Shown piece after piece: positions 57,293-64,000 of a stretch of 64,000 nucleotides of DNA (the stretch's first letter is position 1; every line of letters begins with the position of its first letter). Location of the stretch: positions 1-64,000 of the forward strand of contig NZ_KB894436.1 of NCBI RefSeq assembly GCF_000374445.1. The letters are read 5' to 3'. The stretch comes from Actinokineospora enzanensis DSM 44649. Lineage in GTDB: Bacteria > Actinomycetota > Actinomycetes > Mycobacteriales > Pseudonocardiaceae. The position numbers were made by a program, and so were the translations under genes. The notes below the pieces were generated by a model. The model had not been told where the DNA came from. It was given only the letters and a program-made list of their open reading frames with translations, and did not search any database.

Positions 57293-57530
57293 GTCGTCTG
57301 AGGTTCGCGATCGGTGCCACCAGTTGCTCTCGTGGCTCGCTGACGCTCGCGTTGCCCATGGCTCGTGGTCGCCGGTCACTCGAAGTCGTCCGACGTTGCG
57401 ATCGGCACCGGCAGCCGTGGCGGCCTGTCACTCGCGGTCGTCCGACGTTTGCGATCGGCGCAGGCAGTTGTTGCGCGTACTGCTGGTAGCCCGCCACTTG
57501 CGGTCGTCCGACGCTGTGACCAGCCGCTAC
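57293..57530. repeat. Degenerate tandem repeats in the rbfA-hydrolase gap
   Basis: The motif GTCGTCCGACG, followed by GCGATCGGC and a GGCAG-type stretch, recurs at about 57293 (as GTCGTCTGAGG), 57385, 57437 and 57503. Unit lengths vary (92, 52, 66 bp), so the array is decaying. No reading frame with coding character runs through it. It sits between repeat copies J and K. Confidence 0.55.
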
Positions 57531-57618
57531 TGCTCGGCTCGCGTCGCCTGCTCGTGGTCGCCTGCGGCTCATCCCCCGCCACGTTGGCGCAAGATCGAGA
57601 AATCGGGCCGGACATATA

Positions 57619-57704
57619 ACCCGCCGCTCCCAGGGGGAGCCCCCAAGGCCCATTCTACTCGGTCGGGGCGTCGCGCAGGCTGGTGTTGATCTTGCCTGTG
57701 GATA
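57619..57704 (-). repeat. Interspersed DnaA-box repeat, copy K (type III)
   Basis: On the minus strand: CGACAAGTTATCCACAGG with an exact TTATCCACA (57704-57696), CAAGATC, TAGAAT (5' base 57656, 48 bp from the box) and GGGGGCTCCCCCTGGGAGCG. The ending matches copy F. It faces away from the hydrolase gene that follows on the plus strand. Confidence 0.78.
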
Positions 57705-57879
57705 ACTTGTCGCTGGGGTGGGTGACGCGAGGGGGTGAAGTTCACGACAGGGGTGAAGATCGTGCGGAGATCTGGTGTCGATCGCCATAAGGTCTGGCGG
57801 ACATCAGGGTTCACCAGGGAGGATGCGGGGGAGCGGAGGCGCGTCGGGGTGGCTCCGGGGAATCTGGGACCGGGAGTGC

Positions 57880-58746
57880 ATGTCCGGCCGCGTCACGCGT
57901 CGTCAGGCTATCGCGGGGGCGATAGGCGCTGGGGCTACCACGATCGGGTTGGGGATCTTCGGGGCGTGGGCGCTGCGTCACGATCAGACGCCGGTCAGTG
58001 AGGTGCGGACGCCGATTCCGGAGCCGGGGCCGCCGCCGTCGTCCAAGGCGCAGCCGAAGCTGTTGGAGGTTCGGCAGGTCCACTCCAAGGCGCGTGGGCG
58101 CGACGTCCAGTTGATCACCTATCGGCCGGATGGGCTTGCCGAGGGCGGCACGCTGCCGGTCTGTCTCGCGTTCCACGGGCGTGGGGCCGGGGCGAGCATG
58201 TTCACCGATCTCGGGGTCGGCGGTCAGCTCAGTGCGGCGGCCGCGTACGCGGTGGTCGCCGTCGACGGCGGGGACTCGTACTGGGTCAAGACCAGCGCCA
58301 AGGACGATCCGGTGGCGATGTTGACCGACGAGTTACCCGGCTGGCTCGCCGAGCTCGATGTCGCGACCGCGCCGTTCGCCGTGCTCGGAGTGTCGATGGG
58401 CGCGTACGGAGCACTCGACTACGTGCGCGCGCACCGCGACTCCATCAAGGCCGCCGCCGTCATCAGTCCCGCGTTGTTCACGTCCTGGAACGACGCGCGC
58501 GCACGTGACGTATTTCCCACTCGGGCGCTGTGGGAGGAGACCGAGCCGTTGCGGCACATCCCGGAACTCGGCAAGGTGCCGCTCGGGGTCTGGTGCGGGA
58601 CCAAGGATCCCCTGCTCCCGTCGGCGAACCGCCTGATCGACACGGCGCGGCCGGTGCTCGCGCGGACCGCGGTGGGCGGGCACGACGCGAACTATTGGAC
58701 GTCGGTGCTGCCCGAGGCGATGTACTTCGTAGGCTCGCACATCTGA
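57880..58746 (+). CDS. Tat-exported alpha/beta hydrolase, paralogue 1
   Basis: A 288-residue putative esterase of the esterase-D-like fold. A twin-arginine signal is seen at the start (TRRQAIAGAIGAGATTIGLG). The nucleophile elbow is GVSMGAYGA, the acid is near CGTKDPLL, and the catalytic His is in GGHDANYW. It is 127 bp from a similar gene. The ATG at 57880 follows GGGAG closely; an upstream ATG at 57775 would put the signal far inside the protein. Substrate unknown. Confidence 0.8.
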   Translation: MSGRVTRRQAIAGAIGAGATTIGLGIFGAWALRHDQTPVSEVRTPIPEPGPPPSSKAQPKLLEVRQVHSKARGRDVQLITYRPDGLAEGGTLPVCLAFHGRGAGASMFTDLGVGGQLSAAAAYAVVAVDGGDSYWVKTSAKDDPVAMLTDELPGWLAELDVATAPFAVLGVSMGAYGALDYVRAHRDSIKAAAVISPALFTSWNDARARDVFPTRALWEETEPLRHIPELGKVPLGVWCGTKDPLLPSANRLIDTARPVLARTAVGGHDANYWTSVLPEAMYFVGSHI

Positions 58747-58873
58747 CGTTCGTCGTGTAGACCTTGTGGTCCCGCACTGTCGAGGCGGCCTGGTCGGCGC
58801 GACACCGACCGCGTCGGGGGCCGCACCCGGCGGGGCGGGGCGACTAGACCATCCCACCCCCGGGAGTTCCAGA

Positions 58874-59695
58874 GTGGACGGACGTTGGACCCGACGCGGT
58901 TTCCTGGTCGCGAGTGCCGTGGGAGCCGCGGCGCTGGCGGGCTGCGGCAAGTCCCAGACACCGCAGACGGCGTCGCGCACGGCGCAGGCCACGACCGCGG
59001 CGGTGGAGGCCGCGTCGGTGAGCAACCTGACCTGGCGTTCGTCCATCGGTGACGTGAAGATGATCGTGATGCGCCCGCGCGAGGTGTCCGGGCCGCTGCC
59101 GGTGTGCCTGGCGCTGCACGGCGAGGGCGAGGACGCCAACCAGTTCGTCGACATGGGTCTGCCGCCGTTGCTCACCGCGACGGTCCGCGCGGGTACCCGG
59201 CCGTTCGCGGTGGTCGCGGTGGACGGCGGCAAGCAGAGTTGGCTGGGCGCGCCGCAGAAGATGCTGGCGGAGGAGCTGCCGGACTGGTTGACGCGTGCGG
59301 AACTGGCCGACACCCCGTTCGCGACGCTGGGTGTCTCGGGGGGCGCGGTCGGTGCGTTCCAGTACGCGCGCACGCCCGGTCTGACGCTGTACTCCGCGTT
59401 GAGCCCATTGCTGTACACGTCGTGGAAGGACGCGGAGAAGTCCGGTATCTACACCGACGAGCAGCAGTGGCAGCAGACGGAGCCGATGCGGAACCTGACC
59501 GCGATCGCCGGGCTGCCGGTGTCGGTGTACTGCGGCACCGAGGACGCGGCCTGCCCGGCTGCACGGGACTTCGCCGACAAGGCGGGCTCGAAGACGGCGG
59601 TGTTCGCGCCAGGTGACCACTCGGCGACGTACTGGAAGCGGGTGCTGCCCGAGGTGCTGCGCAACATCGGTGACGCGCTCGGCAAGAAGAACTGA
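58874..59695 (+). CDS. Tat-exported lipoprotein hydrolase, paralogue 2
   Basis: A 273-residue relative of the preceding hydrolase. The signal has twin arginines and a lipobox (TRRGFLVASAVGAAALAGC), so it should be a Tat-exported lipoprotein. The elbow is GVSGGAVGAF, the acid region is CGTEDAACP and the His is in PGDHSATYW. GTG 58874 is chosen so that the signal is N-terminal. The pair probably arose by duplication. Confidence 0.8.
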   Translation: MDGRWTRRGFLVASAVGAAALAGCGKSQTPQTASRTAQATTAAVEAASVSNLTWRSSIGDVKMIVMRPREVSGPLPVCLALHGEGEDANQFVDMGLPPLLTATVRAGTRPFAVVAVDGGKQSWLGAPQKMLAEELPDWLTRAELADTPFATLGVSGGAVGAFQYARTPGLTLYSALSPLLYTSWKDAEKSGIYTDEQQWQQTEPMRNLTAIAGLPVSVYCGTEDAACPAARDFADKAGSKTAVFAPGDHSATYWKRVLPEVLRNIGDALGKKN

Positions 59696-59743
59696 CGCGC
59701 GTCCGACTGGACAGGTCGCGGTGGGTCACGGAACCCTGGGCTG

Positions 59744-60712
59744 GTGGGTAATGATCTCGCCGCCGCGGCCGACCTCCTCAGTTCCGCCACCGACGTGACC
59801 GTGCTGGCGCACGTCAGTCCCGATCCCGACGCGCTGGGCAGCGCGTTGGCGCTGGGTCTGGCGTTGCGCGCGCGGGGTGCGACGGTGCGGGTGTCGTTCG
59901 GTTTCCCGGCGGAAGTTCCCAAGTCGTTGCGCGGTTTGGACACCGCGGGCCTGGTTGTGCCCGCGTCCGAGGTGCCGGTGTCGCCGCTGCTCATCGCGGT
60001 CGACTGTGCGAGCGCGCAGCGGTTGGGTGTGCTGGCAGAGTTGGTTCCACAGACGATCGCCGCGGGCGGTCGGGTGTTGGTGGTGGACCACCACGTGGCC
60101 AACACCCGGTTCGGCACCGATCACCTGCTGGACGAGACGGCGCTGGCGACCGTCGTCCTGGTGTTGGACCTTCTGGACGAACTCGGGTGGTCGCTGACGC
60201 CCGACATCGCCCGTTGTCTCTACGCCGGGTTGATCGGTGACACCGGACTGTTCCGGCGCGCCACCGCCGACACCCACGCCATGGCCGCCCGCCTGATCGA
60301 CGCGGGCGTCGACCCTACGGCGGTGACCCGAGAACTGTGCGACACGCACCCGTTCGCCTGGCTGCGCCTGGTGTCCGCGGCGTTGTCGCGCGCCCAACTG
60401 GTGCCGGACGCCGCCGGTGGGCAGGGGCTGGTGGTGACGGTCGTGTCGCTGGCGGACCTGGCGGGGCTGGATCCGGAGGACGCGGACAGTGTCGTGGACC
60501 TGGTCCGGACCACGGAGGAAGCCGAGGTTGCGGCGGTGGCGAAGGAGCTGACGCCGGGCCGGTGGTCGGTGTCGATGCGCGCGGTGGGCTCGTTCGACGT
60601 GCGCGCGGTCGCGGCCGCGCACGGGGGCGGCGGGCACCGGCTGGCGGCCGGGTTCCCGGCGCAGGGGTCGGCCGAGGACGTGCTGATGCTGATCAAGAAC
60701 GCCTTCGCCTGA
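59744..60712 (+). CDS. nrnA: DHH-family phosphoesterase, NrnA type
   Basis: A 322-residue DHH/DHHA1 enzyme. It shows AHVSPDPDALGSALAL, the DHH motif VVDHHVANTRFG, LIGDTGLFRR and the C-terminal GGGGHRLAAGF. NrnA-type enzymes degrade short oligoribonucleotides and remove the phosphate from pAp. It follows rbfA in the usual order, although two hydrolases and a repeat cluster separate them here. The GTG at 59744 is used. Confidence 0.92.
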   Translation: MGNDLAAAADLLSSATDVTVLAHVSPDPDALGSALALGLALRARGATVRVSFGFPAEVPKSLRGLDTAGLVVPASEVPVSPLLIAVDCASAQRLGVLAELVPQTIAAGGRVLVVDHHVANTRFGTDHLLDETALATVVLVLDLLDELGWSLTPDIARCLYAGLIGDTGLFRRATADTHAMAARLIDAGVDPTAVTRELCDTHPFAWLRLVSAALSRAQLVPDAAGGQGLVVTVVSLADLAGLDPEDADSVVDLVRTTEEAEVAAVAKELTPGRWSVSMRAVGSFDVRAVAAAHGGGGHRLAAGFPAQGSAEDVLMLIKNAFA

Positions 60713-61251
60713 GCGCTCGGATCGTCGGGCGCGGGTGACATTGCAAGTTGCTGAATGATCATTGCCGGACCGTACGGTGTTTATGGTGCGGATGTGGGCA
60801 TGTCCACTCGACATCGGGCGCGAATTACCGCTCGCCCTCTTGACAAACGTGTTGTTCGATCGGGGCAGGTATCGTCAATACGATGTCCGGTGGCTGTCCG
60901 GCGGGCATTCGGTCCACTGTGGTCGAGAATGGGACCGGTCGGTTGTTAACGCGATGTGCGCCGGTCGTGGGAATTCCACGCTTGGCGGGTCCGGATTCTT
61001 GATTGGCGTTGGAAACACGGTGTGAGCAGGCGTGTATCGGCTGTCGCCGAGCGGGTTTCGGAGGTCTCGGATCCGCGACTTCGCGACGTTTTCGCCGGAA
61101 CGCCTTATGGTCTGGTGGTATAAACCGTTCGGTGGCGGGCCAGGTCCGGGTCCGCCGGTGCGGACAAGTCGGAACGACGCGGATGTGCGCGCACAACCGC
61201 GGTGGGTGGGGTCGGTAACGGATCCCCCGCCGCACGCGATCAGGTGGTGAC
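60713..61251. other. 539-bp gene-free stretch before the binding lipoprotein
   Basis: No convincing gene is seen; short open frames lack a ribosome site and coding character. It is AT-richer than its surroundings in places, with GGTGGTATAAACC near 61114-61126 that could be a promoter element. It probably carries the regulatory region of the next gene. Confidence 0.45.
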
Positions 61252-62637
61252 ATGCGATCGAGAACAATCGTCGTGCCGGTGCTGGCCGCCAGTCTCTTCC
61301 TCGCGGGCTGTGGTGGCGCCCAGAGCGGTGACCAGACGCTGACCCCGTTGCGCGCGGACGACTATCTCGGCGCGCCCTGCCCCGATGTCGGTCTGCGACC
61401 GGACGGGGACAAGGAGTTCACCTACTGGTCGATGTGGACCGCCGACGAGCCGCAGGGCCGCGTGCTGAGCAAGGTGGTGCGCTGCTTCACCGACAAGACC
61501 GGCGTCAAGGTCAACGTGCAGTGGCTGGGCCGCGACCTGCTCGCGCAGAACGTGCTGCCCGCGCTGTCCACCGGCACCGTGCCGGACCTGTTCGACCAGG
61601 ACATCACCCAGGTTCGCGCGGCGGTCGACGCGGGTGGCACGCAGCCGGTCGACGACGTGCTGGACATCAAGACCGGCGAGGGCGAACAGAAGGTCCGCGA
61701 CGTCGTGCCTGCCGGGTACTACGACATCCCGCAGAACAAGAACGCCGACGGCAAGCTCGCCCAGGTGCCGTACCTGCTGCTGGGCGGCGCCTGGTGGTAC
61801 GACAAGGGCGCGGCCGGGCGCGCGGCGCTGCCGAAGACGACCGACGACCTGTTCGCGCTGTTCGACAAGGCGCGCGCGGACGGCCACGGCGCGATCGCCC
61901 TCGACGGTGACGTGGAGTCCGCGAACGCCGCGTTCTTCACGCAGTTCGCGCTGCGCTACGTCGGCGCGGGCAACCTGTACAAGGCGGCCACGGACCGCAC
62001 CGGCCAGATCTGGCGCGACGACCCTGGCCTGCAGCGCGCGGCCGACCTGGTGGAGAAGCTCGCCCAGGGCAGTTACCTGATCAGCGGTTGGGACGTCGCC
62101 AAGTCCCCGCAGATGCAGCAGCGCTGGGCCAAGGGCGACGCGACCTACCTGTACGGCTCGACCGCGATCCCGGTGGAGACCGGCGCGTACCTGGCCAAGC
62201 AGGGCGACGGCAAGTCGATGGACTTCGGCTCGTTCCAGCTGCCGCAGCCGGACGGCGCGACGCACCGGGTGGTGGAGCAGCTGCCGGTCGGGTTCGCAGT
62301 GCCCGCGAAGGCGAAGAACCCGGGCGCGGCCAAGGCGTTCATCGCGTACGCGCTGAACAAGGACAACCTGAGCGGACTGCCCGCGGTCGCGGACAGCCTG
62401 ACCGTGCGCGCCGACCTGCCGGTACCGAACGTGCTCGACGACGTCAACGGCGCGCTGTCCGACCCGAACCTGGAACGCGCCCTGTTCCTCGACGGCGTGA
62501 ACTCGATCGCGGGCGGCGAGTGGGTGTCGAAGGTGCTGTACCCGCTCAACGACAGCCTGTTGAAGGGGAACATCTCGTCGTCGCAGTTCATCGAGGGGTT
62601 GGCGAAGGGCTCGGCGGAGTTCTGGCGCACCCACTGA
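61252..62637 (+). CDS. ABC-type extracellular solute-binding lipoprotein
   Basis: A 461-residue family 1 substrate-binding protein. The lipobox is LFLAGC near residue 20. A typical sugar-binding core follows (EFTYWSMWTADEPQGRVLSKVV, LPALSTGTVPDLFDQDI, VPAKAKNPGAAKAFIAYALNK). It should deliver a sugar-type ligand to an ABC importer, but no permease or ATPase gene is next to it, so its partner is elsewhere. The ATG at 61252 follows AGGTGGTG. Confidence 0.9.
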   Translation: MRSRTIVVPVLAASLFLAGCGGAQSGDQTLTPLRADDYLGAPCPDVGLRPDGDKEFTYWSMWTADEPQGRVLSKVVRCFTDKTGVKVNVQWLGRDLLAQNVLPALSTGTVPDLFDQDITQVRAAVDAGGTQPVDDVLDIKTGEGEQKVRDVVPAGYYDIPQNKNADGKLAQVPYLLLGGAWWYDKGAAGRAALPKTTDDLFALFDKARADGHGAIALDGDVESANAAFFTQFALRYVGAGNLYKAATDRTGQIWRDDPGLQRAADLVEKLAQGSYLISGWDVAKSPQMQQRWAKGDATYLYGSTAIPVETGAYLAKQGDGKSMDFGSFQLPQPDGATHRVVEQLPVGFAVPAKAKNPGAAKAFIAYALNKDNLSGLPAVADSLTVRADLPVPNVLDDVNGALSDPNLERALFLDGVNSIAGGEWVSKVLYPLNDSLLKGNISSSQFIEGLAKGSAEFWRTH

Positions 62638-62772
62638 TCGTCCACTGAGGACTATGCGGGCCGGTCCGGCGGACACGTCGGGCCCGGCATCCGTGGTGCG
62701 CCGGGGTCTGGTCGGCGCAGTGCGGATGCGTCGGTCAAGTCCCGGGTGGCGGCTGTCGATTGTTCGCGGGCA

Positions 62773-62846
62773 TGTGGACAACTCGCGGGGGACCCCCGGT
62801 TTTCATCCTGCCTGCCTGGGCGTGCAGGTGCGCGGAGTTGTCCACA
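62773..62846 (-). repeat. Interspersed DnaA-box repeat, copy L (diverged type I)
   Basis: On the minus strand: a core CAGGAT (5' base 62810), GGGGGTCCCC, TTGTCCACA (62781-62773, 29 bp from the core as in copies B, D and I), then a weak third box. At the place of box 1 there is instead an inverted TTGTCCACA at 62838-62846 on the plus strand. It lies just past the response regulator gene in the same orientation. Confidence 0.65.
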
Positions 62847-62900
62847 GGTGGGCACTGGGGCGTCTCGGTGGCGTCGTTGTTCGGGTGTCCGACCTGGTGT

Positions 62901-63539
62901 TCAGCGGGTCGGGGTGACCAGGCCGGTTTCGTAGGCGAGGACGATGGCCTGGGCGCGGTCGCGTAGGTCGAGCTTGGTGAGAATGCGGCTGACGTGGGTT
63001 TTCACGGTCAGTTCGGATCGTCCGAGTGCGGTGGCGATCTCGGCGTTGGACAGGCCCTTGGCGACCGCCAGCAGGATCTCCAGTTCCCGGGGTGTGAGCG
63101 TGTCCGGCGCCGGGCGGGGTGGGGCGTGCTGGGCGAACACGCTGATCAGGCGTTTGGTGATGGCGGGGGAGAGCAGGGCCTCGCCCGCGGCGACGACTTC
63201 GACGGCTCTGATGAGCTCGGTGGCGGGGGCGTCCTTGAGCAGGAAGCCGGAGGCACCCGCGCGCAGGGCGTCGTGGACGTACTCGTCGAGGTGGAAGGTC
63301 GTCAGGATGATGACCCTGGGCCGGGGGTCGGGACCCGCCAGCAGTCGCCGGGTCGCCTCGATGCCGTCCACCCCGGGCATTCGGACGTCCATCAGGACGA
63401 CGTCCGCTCGGCGTCCGGCTTGTGCGCCGATGCCGTCGCCCGCCGTGCCGACGACCGCCATCCCGGGTTGGGCGTCGAGTAGCGCCGCGAAGCTCTCGCG
63501 GACCATGGCCTGGTCGTCGACGATGAACACGCGGATCAC
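62901..63539 (-). CDS. NarL/LuxR-family response regulator
   Basis: A 212-residue two-component regulator. The receiver domain has acidic residues in IRVFIVDDQ, the phosphoacceptor D51 in VVLMDVRMPG, Thr in ILTTFHLDEY and Lys in FLLKDAP. The C-terminal LuxR helix-turn-helix is LTPRELEILLAVAKGLSNAE through SELTVKTHVSRILTKL. The GTG at 63539 follows GGGAGACACC. The kinase gene lies 22 bp upstream in the same orientation, so the two form an operon. Confidence 0.93.
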   Translation of the reverse strand: MIRVFIVDDQAMVRESFAALLDAQPGMAVVGTAGDGIGAQAGRRADVVLMDVRMPGVDGIEATRRLLAGPDPRPRVIILTTFHLDEYVHDALRAGASGFLLKDAPATELIRAVEVVAAGEALLSPAITKRLISVFAQHAPPRPAPDTLTPRELEILLAVAKGLSNAEIATALGRSELTVKTHVSRILTKLDLRDRAQAIVLAYETGLVTPTR

Positions 63540-63561
63540 GGTGTCTCCCTCGGTGTGGGCG

Positions 63562-64000
63562 TCATGTCGGGAGCACCACCCGGACCTGGAACCCGCCATC
63601 GGCACGCGGACCGGCCTGGTACGACCCGCCCAGTGCCAGCGCCCGCTCTCGGATTCCGATGAGCCCGTGCCCGACTGCCGCCGGTAGCGAACGGGTGGGG
63701 CGTGGTGATGTCGTGGCCGTTCGGGCGCCCTCGTGCGGCCTGGTGGGTTCGTGGAGTCGGCCGCCGGGTGGGGCGTTGTCGATGGTCAGTTCGGTGCGGT
63801 CGGGGGTGATGTGCAGGCGGATGTCGATGGGGGCGCCGGGGCTGTGTCGACGGGCGTTGCTCAGGCATTCGCCGGTGATGCGGTGCAGGGCGGTGTGGAC
63901 GGCGGCCGGGAGGTGGGTGGGTGCGCCGGTGATCTCCAGGTGGACCTGTTCGCCCGCGGCCCGGCAGGCGGCGGCGAGAGCGGGGATGTCGGTGATGGTG
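63562..64000 (-). CDS. Sensor histidine kinase, C-terminal part (cut by window end)
   Basis: The last 145 residues of a NarL-type histidine kinase; the gene runs off the right edge. The HATPase domain shows the N box in ITGECLSNARRHS and the G box in GHGLIGIRERALALGGSY. Between them a short Arg/Thr-rich insertion (EPTRPHEGARTATTSPR) is unusual. It stands 22 bp upstream of the response regulator and is its cognate kinase. Confidence 0.88.
   Translation of the reverse strand, partial: TITDIPALAAACRAAGEQVHLEITGAPTHLPAAVHTALHRITGECLSNARRHSPGAPIDIRLHITPDRTELTIDNAPPGGRLHEPTRPHEGARTATTSPRPTRSLPAAVGHGLIGIRERALALGGSYQAGPRADGGFQVRVVLPT

Noticed and set aside
56432-57774. Possible replication origin, because of many DnaA-like boxes
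   Set aside because: No dnaA, dnaN, recF or gyrB lies nearby, the boxes belong to a repeat family found at many other gaps, and no AT-rich unwinding region is seen.
57135-57788. Frames of up to 217 residues in the gap between rbfA and the Tat hydrolase
   Set aside because: They run through the interspersed and tandem repeats and show repeat-derived Arg/Ser-rich translations only.
60762-61025. An 87-residue frame in the gap before the binding lipoprotein
   Set aside because: No ribosome site, atypical composition and no recognisable motif.

Overview
The window is high-GC actinobacterial DNA, most likely from the Pseudonocardiales. Several things point there: the phosphatidylinositol-mannoside gene block (pgsA-patA-pimA), a LexA box of the mycobacterial type (TCGAAC-N4-GTTCGA), a yebC-ruvCAB-yajC-secDF-apt-relA order and a proS...rimP-nusA-ylxR-infB-rbfA-nrnA order as in related actinobacteria, many GTG starts, and ATGA/GTGA gene overlaps. 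No tRNA or rRNA gene was recognised.

Layout. 0-5.5 kb: a HIT protein, a YceI/MarR divergent pair with twin operators, then the coupled pgsA-patA-pimA-Nudix operon for PIM lipids. 5.6-12 kb: an EF-G-like GTPase, pdxS and pdxT separated by an inserted XRE regulator/AzlC/AzlD exporter unit, and yebC. 12-15 kb: small accessory genes and a membrane metallophosphoesterase. 15-24 kb: SOS-controlled ruvCAB, then yajC-secD-secF, apt and relA. 24-31 kb: two anchored cyclophilins, an AraC regulator, a glyoxalase II-like hydrolase and a YibE/F protein. 30.8-32.7 kb: an SOS-box gene for an Rv2578c-type radical SAM protein interrupted by an intein. 33-38 kb: an ECF sigma factor with its YciI partner, a DEAD-box helicase, a small type I-E CRISPR array without nearby cas genes, and a RIO kinase. 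38-49 kb: yaaA, mtnA, proS and accessory genes, including three paralogues of an unnamed anchored extracellular family. 49-60.7 kb: the rimP-nusA-ylxR-infB-DUF503-rbfA translation/transcription block, a 1.3 kb non-coding repeat cluster, two Tat-exported hydrolases and nrnA. 60.7-64 kb: a sugar-type binding lipoprotein and a NarL-type two-component system cut by the window end.

The least explained signal is an interspersed repeat. At least twelve copies (labelled A-L) lie only in non-coding DNA between 32.7 and 62.9 kb. Each begins with a DnaA-box-like 9-mer (TTATCCACA, TTGTCCACA or close variants), usually followed by AAGATC and a TAGAAT core. The best-preserved type carries three 9-mers in one orientation at fixed spacings (78/79 and 19/20 bp), with TAGAAT 49 bp from box 1. 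Many copies sit just past the stop codon of a gene transcribed in the same direction. I do not recognise this as a described family. A second point of interest is the radical SAM gene: a perfect LexA box abuts its start, and its intein splits the Fe-S cysteine motif exactly before the third cysteine.
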